This document shows, in pieces, positions 46,620 through 59,245 of a stretch of DNA of 64,000 nucleotides. Under the pieces are notes generated by a model. The model saw nothing but the letters and a program-made list of their open reading frames with translations, did no database searches and was not told the DNA's origin. Origin of the DNA: Desmodus rotundus (taxonomy: Eukaryota > Chordata > Mammalia > Chiroptera > Phyllostomidae); assembly GCF_022682495.2 (NCBI RefSeq), contig NC_071392.1, positions 138,022,818 to 138,086,817 of the forward strand. The letters are read 5' to 3'. The translations under genes and the position numbers were made by a program. The stretch's first letter is position 1, and each line of letters begins with the position of its first letter.

Positions 46620-47600
46620 AGGAGGAAGGATTGTCATGGGCCTGGAAGGTGCAAGGCCAAGGTTCTGTCAGGACAAGAGTTCTGGTGGTTAGTGAGTTGG
46701 TTCCCTCCCTATCCGGCTCTGTGCTTTTGGGGAGGCCTTTCCTTTCTTCAAGCCCTGGTGTTTTCTTCTGTAAGGGGACTCCAAGGTCCTTGTGCTCTGT
46801 AGTTCTGGATATCTGAGCAGGTGTGTGTATTTTAAAAACCCTCTTCATTCTTTCTTACTTTTTCTTTAGCTTTTCCCTTTTTTATTCTTTCTCTCTTGTT
46901 CTGTCACACACTCACAAAGCCTAAAGTAGCTGACAGAGGAACCAGTGAGAGACTGAGAGGACTCAGTTCCTGGAGGTGTGTGTGAGCTTGCCTGAGACAC
47001 TCACCAGCTCTGTGATATTGGAGATGGAGTTCACTTTTGCCATGTCTCAGTGTATCACCTGAGAACTGAAATCATAATATCACCTAACTCAGGGTGTTGA
47101 CCTTCCATTCAAAGATACGTATTGTGTCTGCCAGATATTATTGGGAGACACTTCTTTATTGTACCTCGTGTTTCATGTGTCTTGTGAGTAGGGGCACTGA
47201 CTTCCTGTGCTGCAGTCCATTTTCTCAAGAGTGCTTGTGTGACAAATGGCCTTGGAAAGTGAAATAGTGTCTCCTTCTGGAAGAAAGGGGAAGTCTCTTT
47301 GAGTTTAGTGTAATAAAGATAATATCTCCTTCAAGGGCAAAGCTTAGGTAGCCCTTTAAAAAGACTAGGGATTTTTTTAAAGCTTGGCACCCTGCTTTTG
47401 TAACACACTGCACTTTCTGTTCAGGTACCACTGGGCCCTCTTCACCTCACCCTGTGGAAGTGGGGCCTGGAAAACTAGAACAAATGCTGACACTCTCACT
47501 GTTGTTATTGAATAATTAAGTCCTTGTCTCTGACCTAGGAGTTTCTGTCTTCTCCCAGCATCCATTTAACCATGGCAGGCTCACTTGGTAGCTTTCAAAG
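46620..47600. other. Unique sequence upstream of SPINK1
   Basis: No gene. Opposed ORFs at 46.45-46.85 kb overlap SPINK1 promoter sequence and have no recognisable domain. Confidence 0.45.
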
Positions 47601-47609
47601 AGGGTAAAA

Positions 47610-48250
47610 TCTCAGACCCTCCTAGATGCTCAGATATGTCAAGAACTGTCTTCATCTCTGGGGATCTCTCAGCGAATAGAAATGGCAGTCTTCACCCTCA
47701 TGGAGCTTCCATTGACTTGTAGTTGAGGAGGAGAAGCAATAAAAATAATTCTAAAGTATATCAGATTATGTAAATATCATGGCAAAAATGGATAAAGAGG
47801 ACAAGTGCGCTGGAAGACAGTTATTATTGGATTGGTCAGAGAAAGCCTTGCTGATCAGGTGATGTTTGAACAGACATGAAGGAAGTGTGACTTCTGAACC
47901 ACGTGAATATCCAGGAACAAGCACATCAGACAGAGAGAAACAATGGAAAGTTAAAAGGCTCTGAGACTTGCTTGACATGTTGGAGAGATATCCAGGATGA
48001 TAGAAACATAGATGGCAAGCTAAAGGAAGCAGTGGGGGCCTAGCTAATAAAAGGCCTTTGTTTTTCTATCAAAGGGAAAGGTTCCAGAGAGTTGTGGCAG
48101 AGGAATGACATGATATGATGTTCATTCTCAAAGGTCACTTCAACTGCTCTGTTAGGATAACCCAGGAGGCAAGTCCAGCAGCAGGAAACCCAGTGGCTAG
48201 GCTGTTGCCAGAGTCTAACCAAGAGACAATGGTGGAAGTAGAAGGAAGAG
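47610..48250 (-). repeat. L2-type repeat
   Basis: Reversed L2-like order: GATGCTCAGATATGTCAAGAACTGTC, CACCCTCATGGAGCTTCCATTG, then a long purine-rich region with GGTTCCAGAGAGTTGTGGC and GAATGACATGATATGATG-type phrases. Confidence 0.5.
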
Positions 48251-48504
48251 GTTGATTCTGCAGTTTAAGTGAATTGATATCTGTAGAGCTTTTAGAACAG
48301 CTTCTAGCACTTCGAAATATTATCCATCACTATTACTTTTATTGTTGCTACTTTTTTCAGTATATGTAATGCTGTTTCATCTAACCAGAATGCTCCTCTT
48401 TATGCTTACACATGAATAAATTCTTCCTAAGTTGTTAAGACTCCGTTTGAATGTGGTTCCTTACTGGAAAACTTCCTTAGCTCATTCCGGGCATCTTAAG
48501 CATG

Positions 48505-48541
48505 CTTGAATATAACATATAGCTTGAATATAACATATAGC
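48505..48541. repeat. 18-bp tandem duplication
   Basis: GCTTGAATATAACATATA occurs twice head to tail. Confidence 0.85.
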
Positions 48542-48930
48542 ACACTGTTGAAACTTTTGTATGTATGGCTGGCTCTCCCATGTTCCATTTATGCTTCAAC
48601 CTTCACACCCTAGCTTCCTCCTTTGCTACTACTAGTGAACTTGTTCTTGTTCAGGTCACCAGTTCAGGTTGATTAATCCCTTGGAGATTCTTTCAGAGCC
48701 TGTGGCCTCTAATTCTCCACACTTGATCACCTTCCATATCATCTCTTTTCTTGGATTCCCTGCATCTCCTCATAACTTCTCCATCCTCATATCCTCTCCA
48801 TCTTCCTTATTGAATCTTCTTCCTCTAATGCGTAAAGACTTGGAGTTTCTCAAATATTGGCCCTGGGCCCTATTTGTGCCTCACTTTTTATTTTCCTCAG
48901 ATGAGCTCATTTATTCAGATTATATAAGTG

Positions 48931-48931
<1 letters not shown>

Positions 48932-48960
<29 letters not shown>
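48932..48960. repeat. (GT)n microsatellite
   Basis: About 14 uninterrupted TG units. Confidence 0.95.
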
Positions 48961-48962
<2 letters not shown>

Positions 48963-50039
48963 CTCCAAAACATGTATCTCTTTTCTAGATCTCTCCTCTG
49001 ATCTTTAGACCAGATACAAAGTGACTGCATGACAATTTGGATATCCTACGGGCACTTCAAAATTTATATGTCCTACACTGCTATTTTGATCATTCACAAC
49101 TAAATTTTTTTTTCAGTCTCCTCATGGCTTCTCTTTCTTCCAACTGGTAGGGAAGCCAAAACCTAAGTGTTCTCCTTCGATGTCTCCCTCGGCCTTACCA
49201 TGCATCATATTCCGTACTTAATTTGCCACCAAGTTCTAATCTTGAATCTACGTCCGAAATAACTTCAATTCTGGATACTTCTCATCACCGTACACTGTCA
49301 TATGTAAGGGGATGCTGTGGATTCCCCGTTGGTTTCTGAAATTTCATTCCAGTTGTCTCCTAACAGCACCTACAATTATTTCTTCCTCAAAGTTGCTATC
49401 CACAGAACAGATATTTCTAGAATGCAAATGTGATCATGCCACCTCCAGTTTCCCTGTGTTCAGAACTCTCGGGGAGGGGTTAGGCTCAAGTGATTTGCTC
49501 CTTTCTACCTCTCTCCCTTCATCCCCTGCCAGTTTCCTCCTTGTTCAGTCTGTCAAGCTACATTGGCCCTTTCTCTGTTCCCTCCTGATAGGGGAGAAAA
49601 GAGCTACTAGCTTTTAATCCTCAAACTCTGGCTAAATATAGTTTTCTCATGAAGCTGTTTTTCCGAGTTCTCACTCTCCGTCTTCTGCCTCCAGATTAGA
49701 TCTTGCTACTATACCATTCCATGGTACCCTGCGTAGCACTTACATTCTTTATCTGTTTGTATGATTATTCTTGTTTATTCTTTGACAGTTTGTATGACTA
49801 TTGCACAATGTATTTTTGCCTTTAGGGAACAAATATGGTTGTTCTGTTTACTGGAGTAGCTAGCAAAAATGCCTGGAAAACAGTAGCTTCTAAATAAATA
49901 TTTGTTGAAAACATGAATTAAGATACATATATATTAATATATAATATATTATATACAAATTAAATATATATACATATAAATTTTCTTAAAGTCCCAGATT
50001 TATGTCCTATTTCTGTCTCCAGTGTTTGCTATAGAATAG

Positions 50040-50185
50040 TCATTCACTGGTTCATTCAGTCTTATTTATTCAACTGTTGTTATAATCCAAATGTTCATTG
50101 AGTTCCTACTGTTTAAAAGCTCTGGCCTGAGTGCTGGGGAAATGGGCATGATTTCTGACCTCAGGGAGTTTAGGCTGTGCGTTGA
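50040..50185 (-). repeat. L2 3' end fragment
   Basis: GTTCATTGAGTTCCTACTGT, GCCTGAGTGCTGGGGAAATG and TGACCTCAGGGAGTTTAGGC in reversed L2 order. Confidence 0.6.
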
Positions 50186-50560
50186 CATATATGGGTTGGA
50201 TGAGTAAAGCTTTTTCTTTTCATCTTAAATCATAACAAATAGTCTCACTGCCATAAGAAGGTTCTAATAGCCACTGTAAAGGGGGCTAATCTTTGAGAAA
50301 GGGAATTTTTCTTTGGTCTCCCACGGAGTATTGGCTGGGACGTGGCCACAGGAACTCCTTAGGTAGTAACAGCAGCAGTAACAGCTCTCAGCCTAGATCT
50401 GTCTGTGAAGCCAAAGCCTGGGCTGTTCCCACCAAACGCTGATGTTTAAACATTTTGACTGTGGATCAAAGTAAAAACTAAATCTTGTCTTATGGCATAG
50501 TGCATGTCTACGTATGTGTGGACACATAAAATGGTTAAGAAACAAAATATAGCCTTATTC

Positions 50561-50868
50561 ACCAGGGGGTGAGGGACAAATACCATATGATCTCACCTTT
50601 AACTGGAACGTAATCAACAGAAGAAAAAAGCAAACAAAATATAACCAGAGACATTGAAGTTAAGAACAATCTACCAATAGCCAGAGGGGAGTGGGGAGGG
50701 GACAGTAAGGAGAGGGGATTACAGGAACTACTCTAAAGGACACATGGACAAAATCAAGGGGGAGGGTGGAGGTGGGGGCGGGAGGTGGGTTTGGCTGGGT
50801 TGGGGGGGAGGCATGGGGAGAAAATGCAGACAACTGTAACTGAACAATAATAAAATAATTAATAAAAA
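50561..50868 (+). mobile_element. 5'-truncated L1 3' end with long target-site duplication
   Basis: 308 bp containing ATACCATATGATCTCACCTT, GTTAAGAACAATCTACCAAT, AAAGGACACATGGACAAAATC, a G-rich tract and CAGACAACTGTAACTGAAC plus an AATAAA/A-rich tail. Flanks 50537-50560 and 50869-50892 (AAGAAACAAAATRTAGCC and six more bases) match at 23 of 24 positions. Confidence 0.92.
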
Positions 50869-51704
50869 AAGAAACAAAATGTAGCCTTATTCTATGTGGT
50901 GACAGTTGTTATTTTTTAATCTGCTCTACCTCATAGCTCATGAACCGTGATTGGCAGTTTGAGAAAGTTTTTACTATAGTGGTGTCCTATGGACTCAGTG
51001 TTATTTTCTTAAATGCTGCAAAACTCAGATAAAATTCTACTTAGAAACTGGCCCTAAAATTGGGGTGGGAACTGGCTCTTTGGAGGCGGCAAGTCGAAGA
51101 GGACATGAAGAAGCAGACCTGGCTCCAATTACTGTATGGTGACTCTGGGTAGATCATTTTCCTCAACTCTAAAAATGCATGTCATACTATACTCATTTGG
51201 TGTGAGAATAAGCTTTAGAAAGTAAACAAATATCATGCACAAATATTACCCTCCATTTCACCTGGAAGAATGGTTGCCAGCTGGTAACGCTGTCCCTCTT
51301 CCTTCCAGGGGTTGGTGTCTTGGATGACACATTTGGGCTGCATATGATCATTGTCTTGGCAGAATAAATACTGCCTGCCTTATGGGATGGGATGGGCATC
51401 AGTGGAAGCAGCTCTGCTCAGGTGCTAAACTATTAGGCATATTTAGTGTGCTTAAATGACCTAACTATTCATATATCCTCCCATTTTCTTCACTTCTCTG
51501 TGCATGTATCTATGTATTTGTATCATCAAAAACTAAAGCAAGCATATTATCGCCCACTCTGCTCTTTTTCAAGGACTGATTATTCACCTGAATCAAGAAT
51601 GACGACAAAACTTAAAAGAACTGGTCTCACGGCTGCTGATAACATTTGCTGGAATGGGATGTTTGTGGGGCACCTGTTCATTTTCACACCCTGTGCCCAA
51701 GTTG

Positions 51705-51960
51705 TATTTTTCTTAAAGTATAATTGACTTAAAATATTATATAGTTTCAGGTGTACAGCATGGCCATTCAACCTTTATATACCTTAAGATGTAATCACAA
51801 TAAGTCTAGTAGCCATCTTTCACCATACGGCTGTCACGATATTGTTGACTATATTTCCTGTCTGTATGTTACATCCCTGTGACATGTTTTTATGACTAGA
51901 AGTTTGTACCTCTTATTCTCCTTCTCTTTTTTCACCCTTTGTCCAAGTTTTGACTAGTAA
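51705..51960 (-). repeat. Old L1 3' UTR fragment
   Basis: TAGTTTCAGGTGTACAGCATG, TTGACTATATTTCCTGTCTG and GTGACATGTTTTTATGACTAG, as in reversed L1M 3' UTRs. Confidence 0.65.
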
Positions 51961-52219
51961 GAAAAATGACAGAAACTAGAGATACGGAGCCTGATGCATT
52001 TCGCCTGACATTTGGAGACATCTTTGACTTAGCCGTGTCTTAGCTCTTCAACCTTATTTTTTATTATTCATGGAACTTCATGACTTTTCTCAATAATCCC
52101 TTTTACCTCTACTGCTTGCTCTCCAAACAGGTTCCAGTGGTTTTTATTGTACCCAGCCTTCATAGCTCAGCAAAAATATCTGTGGTGCTTGAATCAACTA
52201 GTAAAATTTTTCTCTTGCA

Positions 52220-52440
52220 TAGCAGTTCAGAAAGCTATTACTAAATAATAATTATGTTAATCACATCACTATGTAACTATAATTATAACCACTACTGCTG
52301 AAAATTTTCTAAAGCTCCTGTGCCACACACTGTGGTACTTTATTTTCATTATCTGTAATCCCTGCAGCATTATCATTCCCATCGGTCTACAAGGGAAACT
52401 GAAGCACAGATATTTCAGTTTTCATATTCCTGGTCACAGA
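52220..52440 (-). repeat. MIR
   Basis: Reversed MIR order: GCTCCTGTGCCACACACTGTGG, TTATTTTCATTATCTGTAATCC, GGGAAACTGAAGCACAGA. Confidence 0.65.
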
Positions 52441-52444
52441 GATC

Positions 52445-52565
52445 AAATACTGACATATATACTTATGATCTACACACATGTAGATATACATGTATGCCTA
52501 TATACATGTGTATATTCACATGTATGCATTGTATATATACACATGCATGTATAATGTATACCTGA
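52445..52565. repeat. AT-rich TACATGTA-type low-complexity tract
   Basis: Repeated ACATGTAT/ATATACATG words, many of them self-complementary, so the tract could fold back on itself. Confidence 0.7.
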
Positions 52566-52794
52566 CTTCATATTTCTTGTTCATTCTTCCTAATGCACAT
52601 CTTTATGTCCCACAACTTTTCACTTTGAAAAAGTTATTTAAATTTAATGACATAGTTAGAGTGCTGGCTTATACTTCAGGAGGCCTTGGTTCCTAATTTA
52701 ATGTTGCCACGGGCAACCTGTCTGATGTTTTGCAAGGTGTCTTTACTCTGCCAGCTTCAGTTTCTTTAGTTGTATGTGTTATAAGTATCTTCTA

Positions 52795-52925
52795 CTGAGT
52801 GGCTTACACTTTCACCCTCTTAATGATATCTTTTGATAAACAAAGATTCTTAATTTTAATAGAGTCCAATTTTCCTTATTGGTAATGTTTTAGAGACTTG
52901 TATCCTGTTTAAGAAAAGGCTGCCT
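52795..52925 (-). repeat. Old L1 fragment
   Basis: TCTTAATGATATCTTTTGATAAACAAAGATTCTTAATTTTAATAGAGTCC-type sequence found in reversed L1 3' regions. Confidence 0.5.
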
Positions 52926-52999
52926 GCCCCGAGGCTATGAAGATATTCCATATAATTCTAGAAACCCTGCAATACACTGCAATTCATGTCTATAAATTA

Positions 53000-55100
53000 T
53001 GTAAATAAGTGTGAAGATTCAGTCCTTTTTCAACATTGCTTTGTGGATGGTCAACCCATTTCCAGTGACTGAAGTTACCATTTCCCCCATCATAATGCAG
53101 CGGCTATGTAATCGCAGGCAAGTCTCTGCGTCCTATTCCCTTTGGTCTCTCCCTGCTCAGAGACTACCCTGGACGTTTTATCTGACGTGTTTTCCTCTAA
53201 CACCTCCTAGCCTCTCACAGATGCAGCACTTTTGTTTACTGTCATGTACAGCAGATGGCAGCCTTTCCCTTCTGTGATGTCTTTGCTCCTGGCTTCCTGA
53301 CTTCATAGAGACCCATCCTGTGGCTGTGGAAAACACCCTTACCTATCTCATGCCACGTCGGTCTCATTGAAATTGGCCTTTAACTGATACCTCTAAAAAT
53401 GTAACTGGAGTTGGATATGCTTCTCTGTCTTGGGTTTGCCTTTTTATAGTTAAGGAATGTTGGAAAGAGCAGAGATGAGCACTTGCTCCTTGTCAGGAGG
53501 GACTGAGCTTGGAGGCTCCTCAGTTTGCCACTCAACTGGCTGTGGGAACATCACAATCATGATAAAAGTCTCACCCTTAACCTTAAGGGCACAGACACTA
53601 TTTTTAACAACACTGTTTTAAGGCAAAGTGAATATCAGCTGGCTGTCTCAACACACCTTTCTGATGTTTGCGGTTGTTGCCTAGAGTGACTGTTTATCAC
53701 AGGATTGGGAAGGACAAGAATGATCTGTTCCAACTCTCCATCTTTTGTTTAATTTCATCTATCTACTGGTGGGCCTCCAGCCAATGCTTAAATACTGCAG
53801 GCGATAGATGGGAATAAGCTGTCCTTTATATGGAGCTGGAAGCTGTCCTTCTGGAACTTCCATCTGTTTGTCTTAATCCTTGGCCTCAGAACAATTCTGC
53901 TTTATCACTATGATCCTCCTTCAAATATTTGTTCATAATGACTAGAGTCTACTCTAAATCTTCTGTTCCATGAGACAGCCTATCAACTACTTCTCACTTG
54001 ATATTGCTTCAAGTTTTCCTCCCTCTGGAGAGTTCTATTTGTGCTTTGTGCTTTGTAAAGGAAACCAGCTAGAATGCTGCTGTAGGTTGATTGGACCACA
54101 GCAGTGGCTCACAAGACCATTTCCCCCTCATCCCATGCACAGGACTGTAATGGTGACGTCCAAAATCTCACTAGTTAGCTTCTAACTCAAAGTTATACTT
54201 GTACTTACTTTACCACACAGTACTTGCCCACGTCTCTTTTCCCTTGTGTGATGGTGCAAAGTGTTTTTCTTCCCTTCTGTCCTTTTGCTGACACTTGGCA
54301 TATCAGATCATCTGGGGAGAGCCAGATGGGGAAGTACCTCAGTCTCACTACATGGAAATCGTATAACTGATGCACTTTTTTATTCAGCAAATACTTACCG
54401 ACACTTATTATGTGTTAGGTGTTGGTAGAAGTAATATGTAAATTCAACCTAAAGTAAGTTAAACAGTGAACAGCATGGAAGAAATAGACACAAAGGGAAC
54501 ACACCTGCTTCAAGAAGTTCAGGCTGTTGCTGAAAGTGGACCTGGGGTCATAAAGGACTTAAGATGGAAAATAATGTATTTTAAATGTAGATTTGTGTGG
54601 ACAACCACTAGGTCCATTCCAAATCCTTCTTTCTTCAGGCTCAAAGTTCTTAGTTCCTTTAATCATTTACCAGAGTGGGAGAAAAAAGAAAATAATGTCA
54701 TAAACCCTTTATAGAGCCTTCAAGTATTCAACACATAAAAGGCCAGTGATAAGTATTTATTGTGAGGTAGTAAGGAAGAGAACAGGGGCTTTCTCTCTCT
54801 CTCTGGAGTGCCATGCCATACTCCCTCTTCTTCCCTCAAGCCTCTTTCTCTTTATCTTCTCCTCTCTCTCTCTCTCCCTGTCTCTCCTGCGCCTTTCCTT
54901 CCCCATCTCCTTCCCCTCAGGCCTGTTTTCTTTGCCTTTCTTTCTCTGAAGCTCCAAGGACCCTTCTTTGGCATCTGTATGAGTTCCCTGAGTCCATGTA
55001 GCCTACCCGGCTTGCTCTTTCTACTCTGTGACTTCTAAGTAAACTTCTGCTTGTATTTGAAAAATGTAATAAAATAAAATAAAGGAAGAGAATAGCTTGA
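53000..55100. other. Intergenic sequence without recognised gene
   Basis: A CT-rich stretch at 54.79-54.96 kb is followed by CTTCTAAGTAAACTTCTGCTTG and an A-rich AATAAAATAAAATAAA run (55.05-55.09 kb). It could be the 3' end of an LTR or retroposed sequence, but termini are not clear. Confidence 0.35.
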
Positions 55101-55109
55101 GACAATCAG

Positions 55110-55315
55110 TTTTTAAAAATATTTTATTGATTTTTAAAGAGAGAAGACAGGAGGGAGAAGGGGAGAGAAACATCAATTGGTTGCCTCATGTTCCCACCCC
55201 AGCCAGGGACTGGACCCAAAACCCAGCCATGTGCCCCACCTAACTGGGAATTGAACTTGTGATCTTTTGCTTCGTGAGACGATGCCCAACCCACTGAGCC
55301 ACATCAGTCAGGGCG
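55110..55315 (-). mobile_element. VES SINE
   Basis: Left reversed tail AATATTTTATTGATTTTTAAAGAG, CATCAATTGGTTGCC, reversed head ACTGAGCCACATCAGTCAGG. Confidence 0.9.
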
Positions 55316-57180
55316 ATGATTATCTTTTTAAATACAGGACTGCTAAAAAAGATATCCAAATCATAGTGGTTGAAGAAGTACTTTTCAGTGTCATGTGAAG
55401 ATGGTTCTCCCTACTTTGGCTGCCCGGAGGATGGATAGCTGGGATAATTGTGCTCTGCTAGGCAGTAAGAGTCGCTCCGTCATCCGTGCAAACTCTGCCC
55501 GTATGCATGCTTTTATTACAGAACATTAAACCAGGAACTCTAATTTTTTATGTTCTTTTCTCTTCTACTAGATTCCTGCATTTATGACCCCTTTTTTAAT
55601 CTCCAGAGTTAAGCACAATGTTTAATCTAAAGTACCTGATAAAATGGAAAAAATTCCATTCCCTCTAAGCATTTGTGAGCATAGTTGACTTCAATAAGTT
55701 TGCAAAGGAACAATGGAAGGTATTGCATTACCTTCTAAACAACCAAACAACACACCTGTCCTCAAAAGTACTCTTACTTGGGAGTCTTCCTAGGTCATTT
55801 CCCCCAAGCAGAAGCCAAATCCACAAATGTCTGTTTGCTCCTTCTCCTTCTTTCTCTTTTCTACCCCTTCCACTCCAGAACAAAACAACCAGTTTCTTTC
55901 TTTGTCTAAAGTGGAACAAAATGACACTTAGGCCTTCAAGATACTACACCCAATAAATTCTTTTCAGGGTGTTTTCTCCCCAAAGACAGTTCTTCCCCTA
56001 AGATAAATTCTGATGCCAGCAGTTGAGATGATAACATTTCTAGCACGATACATAGTGCTTGAAAAGCCAGTTCTGCCTACATGACTTTGAACTGAACTTC
56101 ACATTTCTGACCCTCAGCTTTCACAGCCTTTTCTCCAAAACCCCAATGCGAGATGAGTTTCAGAATTCAGGGTTTTTTTAATTTTAGAAAAGTCATATGA
56201 TGTACCCTCTAATCAAACATATAGTAATATTATCATATAAAAATGTATAGCCTTAGATCATCTCTTGACAGGTTTTACTGTCAAATGAGGTACAAAATGA
56301 AACAACTTCTGGTTTTCATAATTCTGTGGGGTTTGGAATTATGAATTTAGGACTGTGAACCTATATCTGCTTCATGGAGTTATCATGAGGAATAAAGAGG
56401 ACTATGCATGTAAAGCTCATAGCTCAGACCGTGGCACTGAAAGCTTAATAAATGATTACAATGATTATTGTTGCCATACTGTACTGTAGCTCACATTAAA
56501 CTTCCAGCCCTTTCTCTACCCTCTTATTTGTAAAATATTTCTATATTATATATTTAATTTATAGGAAAATTCTAAGCTGCTCCTACATTAACTTTTTAAT
56601 AAACAGCAAGCCCCTAGTGTTGGAGACCACCTCCTTCAGGGCCAGAACAGTGGTGCACACCTCCCATCCAGGTTTCCTTATTGATAGAGCCCTGAGTCTC
56701 ACTTTGCAGAAACTTCATTCCTCTCCCAGCCTGGCATGGATTCTTCTCTGGCAATAATTAACTAAATGTTCAAACAGGAGAGAAGGAAGCATTGAGAAAC
56801 GTAGATGTTTACTGGAAGAACAGAGAAAGTTTTTGTGATATATGGAAACCCCCCAAAAATCAATAGCTAAATGTATAGACATATATTTTGTGACAAAAAA
56901 TCAATATATTTCAACCACATTTCAAATAAGGAAATACAGGATGGGTATGGAGTAGCCACAGCAAGAGAAAAAGAATGTGTGAAGAAGATGAAAACAATTG
57001 GAGTAGATTCTCTTTTCTGATCCTTTAAGGTTTCTTAAACTAACCTTTCACATTTGCTAATGAATTAATTCTTGCCAATTAAAATGACATTTTTAGTCTT
57101 TCTCGCATCCCTAGATACATGGTAGATGTCTCCAGACTCTCCCTGGCTTTATTCTACCATGGAGCATTACCACTGATACT
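55316..57180. other. Intergenic sequence; MIR tail at 56.34-56.46 kb
   Basis: GGACTGTGAACCTATATCTG...TGAGGAATAAAGAGG...AAGCTTAATAAATG is a plus-strand MIR 3' half. Nothing else recognised. Confidence 0.45.
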
Positions 57181-57189
57181 CTGACATCA

Positions 57190-57440
57190 TTTCAAACATA
57201 CTTTATAAACCAAATTTGATCTTCTTTCCTGTCAATCCTCCCTTTCCAAAACTTCTGTTCTCTTGCGAGCATTGACATCATTGGTTCCTACTTTTCCATG
57301 GCCCTTGATCTAATTAACCAAGATGTCTAGTTCATTTTTTTATCCACATCCTTCTTTTTATTCCCATTCCATCACTCTGCCCCATGCCTGGATTATTGCC
57401 CTATGATCTTTCAGGTGGGCTTTCCTATGTGCAGTATCCT
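57190..57440 (+). repeat. Possible L2 fragment
   Basis: CTTTCCTGTCAATCCTCCCT, CCATCACTCTGCCCCATGCCTGG and ATTATTGCCCTATG resemble the L2 ORF2 3' region. Confidence 0.4.
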
Positions 57441-57589
57441 GTGCATCTAATGGTCCTAAGGAAGCAGAGGACCTGGACTATGACTTGGTTCAGTAATTTA
57501 ACAACAGTGTAACCTCGGTCTCCTCTCAGTTTCCTTTGCCCCCTAACATAGTCACCAAGTCATGTTGAAACTACTTTCAAAATTTTAAC

Positions 57590-58105
57590 TCTCATGAGTA
57601 ATATTCCATTGTGTATAAATATACCACATCTTCTTTATCCATTCATCCTTCAGTGGACACTTAGGTTGTTTCCCTGTCTTGGCTATTGTGAATAATGCTT
57701 CAGTGAACATGGGAACACAGATATCTTGTTGAGATAGTAATTTCGTTTGCTTTGGATATATACCCAGAAGTGGGATTTCTGGATCATGTGGTAGTTCTAT
57801 ACATTATTTTTTTTTGAGGAACCTCCATACTCTTTTCCATATTGACTGTACAAATGTACATTCCCACCGATGGTGTACTAGGGTTCCCTTTCTCCCACAT
57901 CCTTGCCAATACTTTTTATCCCTTGTCTTTTTGATGATTGCGTTTCTAACAGGTATGAAGTGATATATCATTGTAGTTTTGATTTGCATTCCCTGATGAT
58001 CAATAATATTGAGCTCCTTATCATGCATCTGTTGGCCATTTGTATATATCTTCTTTGGAAAATTGTCTATTCAGTTCCTCTGGATTGTTTGTAGGGTTTG
58101 GCTAT
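57590..58105 (-). mobile_element. L1 ORF2 C-terminal remnant
   Basis: The minus strand encodes decayed ORF2 C-terminal sequence, including [18 protein letters not shown] (about 57.94-57.99 kb). It ends near the GGATGAATGGATAAAGAAGATG region. No coding capacity. Confidence 0.8.
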
Positions 58106-58189
58106 TGAGTTATTATAACTTGAAAAGAAACTAAGAAATTTTGACCTGCAATAAAGAAGACTTAGGATAATGTAAACTTCAAGAGGTTA

Positions 58190-58300
58190 AGGACTGTATC
58201 ATTTTTTTCTCCTGTTGTACCCTCCTAGTGCCAAGCTCAGCTTCTAATAGAGTGTGTGGTAATTAATTTTTCTGAGTGCATTTAATAAATAAGTAAATAA
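58190..58300 (+). repeat. L2 3' tail
   Basis: GGACTGTATCATTTTTTTCTCC, AGTGCCAAGCTCAGC and TGCATTTAATAAATAAG follow L2 3' order. Confidence 0.5.
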
Positions 58301-59029
58301 ATAATACATGCAAGAATGATGGGAGGGGATATCAGATATATCTGACGGGTTATTGAGTGAAATGGGAGAACATTTTCCTTTGTGCCCTCAGAGGGTAGAA
58401 TTAGGACCAATGAATGAAAAAAGACAGATATTAGGAAAACCTATAAGAGTACTTGTCAACAGTCAGAACTGTTGAAATATGTAATGAGCTGGCCAGGGGT
58501 ATTTGGAAGAGGAAAGATGGCCATAGGACAGAAATAGTTTTACAGGGATATGGGTGGGACATTGGGTCAAGTCCAGACCTTAAGAATTTTTCCAAGTAGA
58601 TTATCACCTACTGAGTTCATGTAAACATGGAGAGAAAAGTGTGCCTAAAATGTAAAATTTGAAAGGTTTTGAAGCTTCCTTTTGATTCCATATGTATTCA
58701 ACCTTCATTCTTATTTGGATTCTCTCATAAATTATGGGCATATCAGAGCTGACGGGAGAGTCATCCTCAGATACTGATGGTTTCTGAAGCTGGGAAAATG
58801 TCTGATTGAGATTTTATTAAACTTAAGTCACCATATGTATACTGAGTTTAGGAAAATATCTACCTCTGTGGGTATACAGTTACTAGGCAGAAAGACTGAA
58901 GAGGCAGCCCACATGATTGGTAATTCTTTAGTCTAGAAAGCAAAAGTAACTCTTCTTCACTAGTAATAATAGCAAAACAAAAAATAATTGTTAATGAATG
59001 TATCAGTAGAAATAAAAGTTTATGTCAAA

Positions 59030-59245
59030 TAATAAAATGTAAATAAGTAAGAAAAAGTACTCATTGCATGCCAAGACTGTGCCAAGTACCATGGAACTTA
59101 TTTAATGCTGCAGAAACACACGGAGGACTGCTTTTATCCCCATTAACAGATGAGAGAACCTAGGTTATGAAGGTTAAGAATTTGCTTCCCACACTGGAGG
59201 CCACATCCTTAGAACTGGCATTCAAAAACCCATCTGAGTGAGTCT
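59030..59245 (-). repeat. MIR
   Basis: Reversed MIR: CATTGCATGCCAAGACTGTG, CTTTTATCCCCATTAACAGATGAG and GGCCACATCCTTAGAACTGGC. Confidence 0.7.

Larger units (their letters stand above)
48365..49915 (+). repeat. Long L2 LINE remnant
   Basis: A plus-strand L2 series: TTCATCTAACCAGAATGCTC, ACCTTCCATATCATCTC, GATATCCTACGGGCACTTCAAAAT, TCTAGAATGCAAATGTGATCATGCC, and the 3' tail TGCCTGGAAAACAGTAGCTTCTAAATAAATATTTGTTGAA. All frames are heavily broken. A (GT)n lies inside at 48932-48960. Confidence 0.7.

Noticed and set aside
46447..46848. 133-residue minus-strand ORF upstream of SPINK1
   Set aside because: It crosses the SPINK1 TATA box and promoter and has no recognisable domain.
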